A stretch of DNA of 64,000 bases from Paraconiothyrium sp. Pb-2020 (taxonomy: Eukaryota > Ascomycota > Dothideomycetes > Pleosporales > Didymosphaeriaceae): assembly GCA_022419385.1 (NCBI GenBank), contig JAJUBI010000001.1, positions 310,001-374,000 on the forward strand, in the 5' to 3' direction. Under the pieces are notes generated by a model. It ran no database searches. It saw only the letters and a program-made list of their open reading frames with translations, and had not been told where the DNA came from. The translations under genes were made by a program, and so were the position numbers. Position 1 is the stretch's first letter. Every line of letters begins with the position of its first letter. Of this stretch, positions 48,037 through 59,228 are shown one piece after another.

Positions 48037-50039
48037 GAGGTCACCTACTCGGAAGAGTGTACCAATCGCACCACTGTCACCTTGAGCGATTCGCTGGGAA
48101 TGCACAACCTAGCATCTGCTTTAGAGCTTACGCCTATATGATCAGCGTTACTTTGCGATCGAGGCTTACAGTGCCAGGAAAGGTGGGCCGGACTGAAATG
48201 TCTAGAATGGGTGGGTGCGATTGAGCTATTGCCCTCGCTGCCTGATGATTGGCCTTGTTGTTTTCTTCGTGCGAATCTTATTCTTCGCCTCGAAGATACT
48301 GTAGGGAAAACAGAAGCAAGAAGTGTCCTCTATATGCTAGAACAGGACAGCCGTAAACGACAAACTATATAAGCACAAATAAGATTGCATTAGCAACAGC
48401 AATTAAATTTCATCCTAAGTCTCTTCTGACCTCCGATAAACACAAACGAATACTATGCAATTCGTCTGGACGGCGGCAATGAATCAACATCGACCCATGT
48501 GAAACAAAGTAATTCTGCGACGTATAGATTGTGAAATGGAACGGACAATGCGACGGTGAATTTGACCTGGATCTGTTCACCAATGTCTGCCGAAGTTGAG
48601 TGCATGCCCTCAGATGCTCCTGCGACATGAAGGATGTGAACTCATGATCACGTGATATCACAGCGAAACAATGGTGCAATCATGGTATCACACCATGGTT
48701 TCATCTGAAACCATCGCATGTGAGTACTTGCGGTCTTCCATTAGCCCATTCTCTGGTTTGAGAATCAAAAAAACGGGTGGGCCATTTCAAGCTGATTTTC
48801 GAGTCGTTGTACCCGTTCTCCGAGTGGGCATAATGCTATCTAGGCGTTGAGTATATTGTCCAGTTGCTTTAGTGGGTCGAAGCTTGCCAGACAATAGAGG
48901 GATTGCCAGGATGCAGATTGTTTGAGGAATCTTCTTGGGCATCGACATCGGGGAGATTACTCTGATCGAGGCGGAAGTGCTTATAAGACATCTTAGTATA
49001 AGCGAGATGCTAAGAGAGAAAAAGAAGAATATGCTAGTCCGGCAGCAACGATCGATGGAGCGGTAAATGGCGTGCTTGATGGATAGGGTGGAGTGCCTCG
49101 AGAGGGGGATCTTGAGCGCAATGGGAATGTAAGAGGTGGTACAGGAGCACGGTCCTGGGGCGACGCCAGGCACTCGGGTGAGTATACCCACGCATAGGTC
49201 AAAGTGCCATGGTAACCACTTTCACATCAAAGAGTCTTCGATCTCAACCTACCCACGAGGTGGTAAACACCATGCCTGTGTGGCTGGTAGTATACTCCAT
49301 GCCCAACAGGCTAGGGCAGTCTTTGGCGATACCGAAGTCATTGCAATAAACGACGTTTTGAACAACAGAAATGGAGACAGATGAACACATCGAGAAGCTG
49401 CGCCGAACCTGAACTTATATGAAGTAGCAACAATCGGTGTAACGGTGGTTCCAGTAGTGCACATTGCCCATGTATAATAAACAGGAAACAACGTTTATCA
49501 GAGGCGGCAAAGGCAATGAATTCGCGGAAAACTGGCGAAGCAGGACCGAGAAACAATTCCAGTCACATTCACATCACAGCATTAGTCAGTCTGCTGTTAG
49601 TAGGTATGCTAATCATGTCACGGATAGTCTGTTAGATGAGTGACGCCCTCCTCTTTCTGTGTGCATTTGCTTCAAAGTGCTTCCGTGCTTGTATTCGCGT
49701 ATGATTTCTTTGCCTCTAACCTGCTTGGATGCGTTTTGTTGCAAGTTGCTATCTATAAAGAGATGCTATACCATGACCAATGCAACACAACCCGCCTGAC
49801 ATACGCCGTAGGTGGCTGACCCAGCGAGAGCTGGACCAGCAAGCACAAGAATAATCGTAGCGAACCAAGCTGTCGAAGAAGTCATGATGCTTGGTCATCG
49901 CATCTGTCATTCTAAGTGGTTCCAAAAGGCTCTTACCAATGGCCTAAAAGTAAGAGGTTGGGATCAGCTAGCAGGCATCCAGCACCCGGCTGACGGTCGG
50001 CTTTAACAGGAAACAACGAGTGGCGTGATTACTCTGTAA
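48037..50039. other. gene-poor accessory stretch
   Basis: About 2 kb. A 134-codon minus frame at 49191-48787 contains a hydrophobic segment but overlaps another open frame and lacks a domain; it may be a relic. Elsewhere only short frames. The sequence becomes AT-rich toward 50,040. Confidence 0.4.
48695..48714. repeat. short perfect inverted repeat
   Basis: ATGGTTTCA and its complement TGAAACCAT face each other across two bases. A further ATGGTG/CACCAT pair flanks the left side (48671-48696). This could form a hairpin or be the tip of an old element, but nothing around it resembles a transposase. Confidence 0.5.
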
Positions 50040-50530
50040 GATGATCATTAATATACTAATGCTATTAAATATACAGTATTTTATTTACATTAGGCTAGCT
50101 ACAATACCTCTGAATACGACACTATTAAGTGCCTTCTTTATAGGCAAGTAGCCATACTGACTAATAACTATAACTGTATTAAGGCTACTAAAAGCGACGG
50201 TTAGGCTATTGTTACAGGCTTTATCTATAATTATATAACTACAGAAGCATCAACCTATTTAGAGATACAAAAAAACTAGCTGTTGCTACTAAAACTAATC
50301 GCAGTTCTATACAGAAGACGACCCTATTAGATACTTGCAACAGACTTCCTCCTTAGTAGGCTACATAGCAATGACCATTATTTTATATTTAAGCATTATT
50401 ATTACAGTTATGTTAGGCCTCCTAGCTACCCAAGCGTATTATCTATAGATAATAGTAGAATGAGAGGCTATCCGTAGTACGGGAAGGGAAATGGACACTA
50501 GGCTCGTTATATGCGATAGGTTAATATTAG
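50040..50530. repeat. AT-rich, TA-enriched island (RIP-like relic)
   Basis: About 490 bases in which A+T rises to roughly 65-75% against about 50% outside, with very many TA, ATA and TTA words and no open frame on either strand. The edges are fairly sharp. In Pezizomycotina this pattern is typical of a repeat copy degraded by repeat-induced point mutation. No terminal repeats or coding remains are readable, so the element type is unknown. Confidence 0.6.
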
Positions 50531-51973
50531 CATACACCCGGCCTATTCATACCTATTATGTGATGGATGTCACACTTTAAAGCCTTAAAGAGGCTGACGA
50601 CAGGCATCCACCAGCGAATATGAATAATGTATAATGTATTGTTAGCAAGAACGCGCTGAATCGAGATTGCGGTATTCCATTTCTGAGTCTTACGAGACTC
50701 TTCGATCGTCGTTGGGGAAGGGATTTTCGCGGTGAGGACGATGTATTGCAAGGCCACGAAATATCCTTTGATTAAAGAAAGAGGTGGGACAGTGTTCAAC
50801 AGTCAGGTCGCAGTACTTCTGGTGCACGTTGACCGGATCAAACTCAGCAATAGAACCTCATCAGCAAAAGCCAAGAGCCGTACGCTGTTAGAGTCTAATC
50901 CTGCTATCTCAACCTCAATTTCATGCTGACTTAATCAATGGCAGCCACTTTCTGTAATTATGGAGGCTTGTATCGGCCCGAAGGGCGGCGGGCAAACTAA
51001 CTGCCTTGATCGTACAAAACGACTCAGACAACATATAAAAGAAATAAGGCTTCGAGGTAATAGACAGCTGAACTTCGAGTAGAGGCTTAAGGTCTTACGT
51101 ACCATCTCTCACCGCCCGGCTCACAGCACTGTAATTGATTATTGTTTTCATGTCCTGCCTGACTTGTCCTTCTGTATTTGTCGACTTGCAAAAGCTTGTC
51201 TAAAATTCGAATTTTTGAAGATGATGGGTGTTGGTGCTGAAACCCCGACAAAAGGCAGCAAGGACTTCATGGACAAGCCGTATACTGGATGGGCTATCGT
51301 CAAAGCGATTTTTACACTTAATCTGAAAGGTTTCATGTATGTCCCTCCTCCTCTAACAGAAGATACCGGCGAAACTCGAAGTTGAGGCTGGAAAGAAAGG
51401 CCGCTCGTTGTGCGGACATTCAAGAGTACATAACCACTTATAACAACAAGTGAAAGAATCGCGGGCAATTTGATGGAATTCATGGCAGCACATCATAAGG
51501 AACTCGTCTCGCCGTAAGTTTTATTGCAACACTCGTAGTCTGTATATTATTTAATACTTAGTTATAACATTACTGTTCGTATAAGTAGCATCGGAGTTGC
51601 GAGTGTGGTAGTTTCCCTCTCCTCATATAGCCACGATGAAGTATTATGCCCTATTATACGCTTTTTTACGTGTTAGAGTGTGGCTGAACTATCCTCAACA
51701 TTGCCTTTGGGACCAAATAATAATGCTCAGTAATACCTACATGTCACTATTAGCGCATCGGCAACACAGGCAATTGTATTCTGTTCGAAAGCATACGAAT
51801 CTTTTTTTCGAGGCTGTAAGTGCTCCGCCTCGAGCATAGAGTGCGATGTAAAGACGATTTTTACTAGGTCGCATTGTGCTGAATTCATGAAAGGTTAAGC
51901 CCGGCTTGTGGACGACGCTTAAATGATTAGCTACATTTCCTTTGCTTCTACTTGATTCCCTAACTTACCTTGC
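50531..51973. other. gene-poor stretch with short relic-like frames
   Basis: About 1.4 kb without a supportable gene. Open frames of 65-111 codons occur on both strands near 50,527-50,929 and 51,148-51,483 (the latter pair overlap antiparallel). I recognise no domain. They may be degraded gene pieces in the neighbourhood of the AT-rich island. Confidence 0.4.
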
Positions 51974-53365
51974 TCATCTCATACGATTTCGACGACAATC
52001 GGCGCAGATATGGACGTGGCATCGCGGGCATTGCAGAATGAATCTGCGGTGCCGACAGGCGCACATCTCGCATTGGAAGCGTTGCCCTACCCCTTCAACT
52101 CTCGTCAACCACCCTGGATGCCTGCATTCATGATTTTGTCGAAGCTCTTCTGCCATTTCATTAACTCTGAAACGGATCTCGGCGTTAGGTAACAATCCAG
52201 GGGCCTCCCGCTGGACTACTTCCGAGTCTGTCTTCATTCCATTGCGCACAGGAACAGGTCTTCCATCGCTGACTACAGACATAGCAGAACTGAGCTCCGC
52301 AATTGCAACTACGTTCAACATCAGTAGGTTCAGACATGCGGTAGGGTATATATCATACGTCATGTGATTGCAACCGTGATCTAGTTCCACCATGGCCCGG
52401 CACGAATAGCAACGCTGCCAGCCTTGCGCATGGGCTAGTGATAAAGTAGCTTGGAGAGCGGGATCCGCAGGACAATCCTCATCTTCATGGTAAGGTGAAT
52501 TGCACATCGTGCAAGTCGTTGACCCGCATCGTCCACAAATGGCCTTCCCAGAGCTAATGTTCGTCGAAGGAATGAATTTCCCGCAACGCACATTACTGCA
52601 GTATGTTCTATCCGTCGTATTGAACTCGGTCTCAGCCTCGCTAAACTTCCGAAGCTCCTCATCTGATAGTTCTTGGCGTATCAACTCGAGTGGAATATCT
52701 TCGCGACAACATCTAGGAGGGAAAAGAGATTCATCTGTAGTTGCTCGAACAAATAGCTCTTTCAGCTCTGCTTTGCAGTAACGCATCCCACAAGGAAGCA
52801 GTACGAGTGATGTTGCATGGAAGCTTTCCTTGCATACCTCGCACAAATGCTCCTCAGACAGCTTGTTCAGTACTCTGGCCTGTCGCTTGGCATATGTAAT
52901 TGACGGACCAGCCTTTCCCTCACCGTCGGATTCGGATAATTCGGAATCCCAAGACGACAGATTGGTGATGATCTGCTGTACAAGGTCCTTTTGGACAATT
53001 GTAGCGCCAGTAGGCGCTTTTTGAAGTCCTGCATCTTCGCTGCTGAGATGTAATGCATAACGTCTGTCTTCATGGGCCTGTTCCTCGGGGCCTATCAACT
53101 CGGCGATGGCTTGAGCATCTGAGTCTACGGCAGTTGCAATACTGTGAGCAATCTTTGCGTCTTTATGGAAAGCCAGTTTTCTTTCAATCTCCGCGAGATA
53201 GGCCGTACGCGCCAGTTCTTCATCCGGGACTTGTTCAGCTGGGTATTTTCCCTTTGAGGCATTTGCGAAGCATCTGATCTCTTCGAGCTGGAGGGTCAAA
53301 GCCGCGACTTCATCCTCCACGTTTTCGGAACGAGAGGCTTGAATGGCTACGGTAGCAGCAATCAT
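51974..53365 (-). CDS. RBR (RING-IBR-RING) E3 ubiquitin ligase, late frame break
   Basis: Exon 1 (53365-52359) encodes a helical N-terminus, RING1 from about residue 175 (CEVC ... LPCGMRYC ... PPRCC), an IBR (CGRCGSTTCTMCNSPYHEDEDC) and the start of RING2 (CYSC ... HGCNHMT). A 50-base intron (GTATGATA ... GTAG) is spliced to exon 2 from 52308, which continues RING2 as CNCGAQFCYVCSQRWKTCSC. RING2 thus has the catalytic Cys332 that accepts ubiquitin from an E2. In the spliced frame a stop comes about 40 codons later, but the other frame carries on with conserved-looking sequence ending in a zinc-ribbon-like tail (NHECRHPGW ... CEMCACRHRRFILQCPRCHVHICADC). One extra base near 52,222 would explain this. 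The RBR core is complete either way. Confidence 0.85.
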   Translation of the reverse strand: MIAATVAIQASRSENVEDEVAALTLQLEEIRCFANASKGKYPAEQVPDEELARTAYLAEIERKLAFHKDAKIAHSIATAVDSDAQAIAELIGPEEQAHEDRRYALHLSSEDAGLQKAPTGATIVQKDLVQQIITNLSSWDSELSESDGEGKAGPSITYAKRQARVLNKLSEEHLCEVCKESFHATSLVLLPCGMRYCKAELKELFVRATTDESLFPPRCCREDIPLELIRQELSDEELRKFSEAETEFNTTDRTYCSNVRCGKFIPSTNISSGKAICGRCGSTTCTMCNSPYHEDEDCPADPALQATLSLAHAQGWQRCYSCRAMVELDHGCNHMTYDIYPTACLNLLMLNVVAIAELSSAMSVVSDGRPVPVRNGMKTDSEVVQREAPGLLPNAEIRFRVNEMAEELRQNHECRHPGWLTRVEGVGQRFQCEMCACRHRRFILQCPRCHVHICADCRRNRMR

Positions 53366-55002
53366 ATCAGGCAGTGTACTTCACGGTCTGTCCAAAATAC
53401 GGAATCTTGAAAATCCACGTGGAGGACTTGAGGATGTAAAAATCTGCTTTTGCGATGTGTTAAGGAGTCCCGCCATATTTGCGGGGTTGTTGCGTTGATT
53501 CCGGAGATTGTCATATGTTGTACGCCTCCCTGCGGCGGCTAGGAGAACCACCAGTCTGAAATCTCATTCGTTGTGGGATCTGATAGGTTACCTACCAGAT
53601 GTCTGGTACAAAATGTCGCGGACGTTTCTTTAGAAGGCTATTATGTACGCGGAGATAGGATGGATAGCTATATGTGCTCTGATGACTAGTATCCACTCAT
53701 CAGAACAATGTTGGTGACCATGAGCATGCATGTTGCGGTGGTGTGTCACCTTGGCGTTGCAGGGGATCTACGCCTACGGTACGGTACTCGGCGCTAACCT
53801 GGCCGCCAACCTGGCATCGAGCTGGCGCCAGCTCAACAACAATCTGGCATCTACCCGACTTTTGACTGCACTTTCAGCCACAATGACAAATGAATCTTTG
53901 TATATCATTGTGCGACCTAAAATTATTGAGCTTACAACGGACCAGATTCGCCAATGTCTCCACCAGATTCGCCAATGTCTCCACCAGGTGGACGCAGCGC
54001 AGAGCCACCTTGAAGAAGGCATTGGAAATCGATGTCCTCATGACGTACTCTTCCTCGCATTAAAGTCGAATTCACGGTTATCCAAAGGCCTTGGATCGAT
54101 TGGTCTGCCTTGAATATTCTTGTTCGTCTCCAGATATTAATATCTTCGAGTTTTGCTGTAGCAGACTCAACCTAAAAATTACATGCATGGTGCGCAACAT
54201 TCCATTCCACATGTTATGCACTCGTCCCGGTATCACTAATGTCACTGTATGACATGCCAATGTGCAGCTCCCTCAGGAACGTAATTAAAATTACACAATG
54301 ATCAAAGAGAGATTGTACTGAACGTCTTTGGACAGGTCAGTATCCCATCTGCGTGTTGAAAGATCTCGCGTAGATTACTAGAAGTCACTCTTCGCTCTGC
54401 TGTTCCTCAAATGGAGTAAGTTCGAAATCTCTTTTTCAGTTGTGTAGAAGCTGATAACCTTGTCCTTCGTCACAGTATCATCAAGCTAGTGGTTCCGAGA
54501 CTCGCGCGAGAAACCGAAACGCTGAATGTCCATCAGGGCATACTGTGCAAAAGCTCTGGGTTCTTCAAGTCATACGAAGTTGCGACGCAAACCTCGAAAA
54601 CCCAATCTGGTCATTTACGATCAATCGGACGATTTTCGCTGCAACCCTTGTTGCAGTCAGGTGCTATCAGAGGCAAAGTGAGGTCCGTCATTGAGAGCCT
54701 TGTGCTGTACTGAGACTTGTCAGACTAATATGAAAAGTCCAAATGCAACAATGTTGTGGTATTTGCTGTCCTGAAGTGGATTAACTCCATCAAGCGTAAT
54801 TGGGTGTGATAATACAAATTCCTTTGCTGCATAGTTCGACGACATCACCGTGATGTTACATTCGTCAAGCGAAATATGTAGGATTAGGGCGGAATGCCGC
54901 TTTGGCCAACCCAAGCAATGTTCCAGAGCAATTATCTGAACTCTAAAAGATATCACAACATAAGCCTCTACAGCCTGTTGGAGATGTCTTAGTGCTCCAG
55001 CT
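53366..55002. other. intergenic, promoter side of RBR and MYND genes
   Basis: About 1.6 kb between divergent genes. A 127-codon plus frame at 53,730-54,113 has biased repetitive sequence (a 21-base unit is duplicated inside it) and no recognised domain; I do not call it a gene. The remaining frames are short and overlap. Confidence 0.4.
53941..53982. repeat. 21-base tandem duplication
   Basis: The unit beginning ACCAGATTCGCC and ending GTCTCC occurs twice in tandem without mismatch, followed by a partial third copy (ACCAGG). Because 21 is a multiple of three it keeps a frame open through the repeat. Confidence 0.7.
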
Positions 55003-57002
55003 ATGGACACAAATCAACTTTTACCTCCCCAATGCGCCAGGCATGATGGCAAGGAACAGTGCGTACGCGAGGGCTTGTTGACATGTGGGAACTGCAAGCT
55101 AGTCACGGTGAGTCGGTATTTGACGGTATTCGAAAGGAGACATTTCTAAGCAAAGCAGTACTGTGGACATGAATGCCAGAAAGCTCACTGGTCTGAGCAC
55201 AGGATAGACTGCAGGTCACCCCTGGGTAAGACGAACTGGTTGCCAGAATGGGACCTCGCCAATCGGGAACCTGCGTGGGCCAGCTTTGAAGCATCTCGAA
55301 ACCTGCACAATCCTTTCGGGTCCCACAAGCATTTGTGGGGAAATACACCCGCTGTTGACATACTGAAGCTGAGTGCAAATGAGGGCCTGGGATATGAGAA
55401 GAATATATCCATACTGTTTGCTGGTCAGATGGTCTCTAACCTCAATGATTATGCAATCGCAATAAATATGGACCAACTGACGTCGACACAGCTTCAGGAG
55501 ACCTCAGAAATTTAGTCAAGACAGTGGCCGAAATCCCAGAAGATTTCAAACATCAAGTCAAAGCAGTTGTAAACGATTTCGAGTTTGATGTTGTGGCAAG
55601 AAATGCGATCCTGCTCTTACTGGCGTTGATTTTGGTAGACGATTCGCTTCCTACTCCACCGTTCGTCCTCATCGCCGAGAAATTGATTCATACGTGGTAT
55701 TCTGCCTTCTTGCCTCGATGTGTGCTAGCGTCTTTGCAATCGAAGGTCAAGCCATTGCTCAAGAAAGGTTGGATGCGCGCTGCAAGGAGACCAGATGGTA
55801 CGATAGCCAAAAAATGGGTATTCCAGTCCGGAAGTACTCTGCAACTCGCTCTATCAGAGGGTGACTGGCTTAGGCTGGAAAGTTTTCTGGAAGTTCCCAA
55901 TGACCTCAGTTTCGAATTGGCTACTCGTGTCCGCGCTTCCGTAAACATGGCTTCGAAAAGAGCTGATTATCGGGATCGTTGGTATTATAACGAGTTGAAT
56001 CCCAAAATACGCCTCTCCAAGAAACGATTTCGAGAAGATGGTGTGTTGTTGCCTTTTGGTCATTCCCGGGCCGCCTACCGGTTTCCAAACCCGTAAGTAA
56101 CTATTTGACTAACGCAACCCTCTTTTCTCCAGCTAATTCTCCAAGGACGCTTTTCCAGACAGCCACCTGGCCATTAGACGACAAAGCAGATCCCTTGTCC
56201 GGATGGCCTGTAATGGAGGTAAACCAAACCCCTTGGAGGGCTGTGAATGACTGCTATGGGAAACTCTTCACGTATCTCCAACATACCTTCGGAGAATTCT
56301 TGTCTCGGCTCGCGTCCATTGAGTTCCACTTTGAGCTATCGAATGTAGATGCGACGGAGTTACCTCAGATCTTAGAGCCACAAGCATACGCTAGAATCGA
56401 CGTGAGTACAACCTGAACATGTCAATACACTCTCTTATAAAAGTCTAGGTCTCCAATATTTCTGACGTCGCATATTTGGGAACGTACAAGACGCTAGCAT
56501 CACTCGGTCCTTTGCTTCAGTCCGAACAGGAGAACTCACACGCCACACTGATCACCTCGTACATGAATGCAGTCATGGAAATTGCTAAAATGAGCGGAGA
56601 GTCAGATAGTCTGCCGGATATACAGTTTCTCAAAGATTTTCTTCCGAGTGGATTGGACATATCGAATATTTTGCGGCAGGGGGCCGGTATGTTGAGAGCT
56701 TGGGATGCCCGCCCCATCGCGTTTGATGGAGATAGGTATTTTGAGCAGTACGCAATCTTACACTCCACGCTTATTCATACTGATGAGAGCTCAGGTATAT
56801 CGAGATGCAGAATTTCCGCGAAGCTGCGAAAAACGCAAAGCTTTCTATGAAAAGAAATAATACCATCGTCGAGAAGTGGCCCTTGAAATTGAAGCTTCGC
56901 CCGGGCCAGCTGGGCGCACAGGAAGAATTCGAACTTCTTCTCGCGTCAAATTCGTCGGGCGTGGAACGGTATGTGGAGTGGCAAAGAAAACGCGATACAT
57001 GA
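55003..57002 (+). CDS. MYND zinc finger protein with DUF4470-type domain
   Basis: Six exons (55003-55107, 55159-55423, 55492-56092, 56146-56401, 56449-56747, 56795-57002) splice in exact phase to 577 aa. The N-terminus is a MYND finger: Cys28-x2-Cys31, Cys37-x3-Cys41, His45, His49-x3-Cys53, split by intron 1. It is followed by LWGNTPAVDILKLSANEGLG and ASGDLRNLVKTVAEIP, the start of the fungal DUF4470 domain. The remainder matches the family (DVVARNAILLLLALIL, FREDGVLLPFGH, DKADPLSGW, ISDVAYLGTYKTLA, and the end NTIVEKWPLKLKLRPGQ). Exon 4 must start at CCAAG/GACG rather than the nearer CTCCAG, which gives a stop. MYND fingers bind proline-rich partners; no enzymatic motif is seen. Members of the family are numerous in ascomycetes and functionally unknown. 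Confidence 0.88.
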
Positions 57003-57506
57003 GACTTCTGTTACGCTGCGTAGATTGGGGTGTCGAGAGCGAGCGGGTGGACAGCAACATGCTGGTTGCAAGATCTAGGGTGCCCCATTGTGAGCTCAAA
57101 ATTGTGCTATGTTGGAGACCACGATTGATAGATAGCACGGGTCAATCCCTGTTGCTGCCCGAAAACGGCGATATGAAGCTCGGGTGTACGCACACGTGAC
57201 GATGCCAAGCCGGATCAGGAGACTTGGGCGAGTTGTGCGTGGACTTGGTGCATGATGGGACGGTCAAAGAGGTTTCACCCTTCCTCTACAAGGTCACGGA
57301 AAACCTTAACTCACCTCGAAGGACATTCTAGGAACGAAGAGCGGTGATATCATGGAGACAGAGGTAATGCAAGAAACCGAAAGGAATCTCATTGCTTGTC
57401 CTCTACAACAGAGATATAGAAAAGAGTTCCTTCTGCTATTAGGCCTTTCTCAATTTCTAAACGTACGTGAAAAGTGATTGTTCTACTCGCATTCCATGTC
57501 GTTAAC
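57003..57506. other. intergenic, convergent 3' ends
   Basis: About 500 bases between convergent stops. A plus frame (56,876-57,199) overlapping the last MYND exon in another frame is a shadow. No repeat or RNA gene seen. Confidence 0.45.
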
Positions 57507-58900
57507 CTAATCGAATTCGAACAAATGCCCCTTCAAGGTGGGTTCATACGGTGGGATGACGAGCCGCTTCGGCGCACTTTTTTGTCTGCAATTCACTTCC
57601 GCCCACCGCAGCCACCCACCATACGTCCCTTCATGAAAGTCTGTTCCACTGTGCTTCCTCCACAACATTCCTAGAGTATCCGCCCCAAACAGCTTCGCCG
57701 AGAATCCATGTCCAAGCTTCATGCACCAGCTCTCAGCGACCGCCTTCTCCACGATCGTTCGGGCAAGTTTCTGATCTTCGCTCTCCTGCTCTCCTGGGCC
57801 AGGTAAAGGCAAGGCAAAAAGCTCATGCTGCTTCTTACTCGTCCAATTGGTCAATGTTTCATGCACGTAAGTATGATCGATCATGCTGTAGAGCCAACAC
57901 TTCTCCCGCACATATTTCGGTCCATTCCAGCCGTCTTGCTCGTCCAACCATCGCTGCGCAGCACCCAAACACTGGATCTGTACCGCATAGTCCGTCATAG
58001 CTTCGTCGTTGATTACCATCTTGTCTTTGCCGTCCGCCTCTACAACAACTTCTTGCGGCACCCGCATCAGCGGGACATGACTCACAAGCGGATGCCTCGA
58101 CGCGCCTTTCGTATTTGTTTTGCCTTCCCAAAGCTTGAGTAGGATGTAGTGCGCCCGCTTTACAAGCGCATTATCCGGCCCGGCCATCAACCAGAAATTC
58201 ACGGCTGAGATCTCAGGGAAGTCGCCCATAGTGAAACCCGCGAATTCGTAGGGTGAGTCGGGATTCGCTATCTTCTGAGTCCAGAGCCAGTCTAAGTCGC
58301 CGAAATGCAGGACGCCTACATCCATGTAGACACCGCCATATTTCAGCAGGAGCGGAAACCGCACAAGGTCGGAGGTGTGTTGGGCTGCGTAGCCGCCGTC
58401 GAGGGTTCCTACTCGGAAAGCATCAGGGACTACAGATGATGAAGTCGTGTCGATAAAGCGGGAGATATTCAGTGGTGAATCTGAGACTGTGTCGACTACA
58501 TATACGGTCCAGCCAAGTGGGGAGTAACGGCGATGCCAAGCAAGGACGTTCCGGAGGAGATAAGGCGGAAGTGTAGAAATTCCTACAATACGGTAGACAA
58601 AATTAGTGACGATCGTAGGTCGGAGAGATGGGTACAAGTGGATATTCTAGCCAGCTGTAATCGAACATTTAGATTCGGTTCTCTAGTTTGAAAGTTCTAG
58701 ACATTGCGATAGCTGAAACACCCAGTTTACATATATGCACCTCGACATTACGCACCAGTATTCCAGAAGGCGAATATGGACTTTGAGCCCGACCTAGGTA
58801 GATCAGGTGACGTGAGAGATGCAGGGAGGTTTGTCGCGGGTATCGGAGGCAGGGATTCGTATGGAAGGGAGGATGTTCCTGGAATTGGTGGGTATTGCAT
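57507..58900 (-). CDS. glycosyltransferase of the DXD-sugar/capsule-synthesis-like family
   Basis: Two exons (58900-58756 and 58582-57507) join as SIFAFWNTG/ISTLPPYLLRN to 406 aa. The first exon (MQYPPIPGTSSLPYESLPP) was found from splice signals; a further 5' exon with a membrane anchor cannot be excluded. The core is AWHRRYSPLGWTVYVVDTV, AAQHTSDLVRFPLLLKYGGV then YMDVG. It continues with GDLDWLW, VNFWLMAGPDNALVKRAHYI, LVSHVPLMRVP and a C-terminal LGHGFSAKLFGADTLGMLW. The usual DxD metal motif of Gly_transf_sug proteins reads D-V-G here; from memory this is common in this fungal subgroup. Role: transfer of a sugar, probably in the Golgi or cell surface, acceptor unknown. Frame intact. Confidence 0.83.
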
Positions 58901-59228
58901 ACTGATAGCGTCGAAGTAGTCGTGCAATTGTCGCGATGAACGATATTTTTGCTAAAGGACTTTGCGATCCTGTGTGGTTGACTGCCAGACGCGTCCTAGT
59001 TCCTGGGGTATATGTGTTTCTTATGTTTGGATACGCCGAGTTTGTTCTTGACACTCGTAGCTGCTCATCTCGACTCATATTCGTGCGCTTGCCAAATTAG
59101 GGAAGGGCGGAGGCTTAGCAGCGTGGGGCGCAACACACCGTCCACATTTCACTACACAACGACAATCATTCGTCTTATCACATCGTATTTTCATCAAAAC
59201 TATCAGTGAAGTTGTCGTCAATAAGTGC
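58901..59228. other. spacer upstream of the glycosyltransferase
   Basis: About 330 bases that hold the glycosyltransferase upstream region and the 3' end of the dead hydrolase gene. An overlapping minus frame (59078-58803) is a shadow of the first exon. Nothing else seen. Confidence 0.4.

Noticed and set aside
48787..49202. Two overlapping minus frames of 134 and 70 codons
   Set aside because: A hydrophobic stretch exists but no homology, consistent start or splice signal; kept only as a possible relic.
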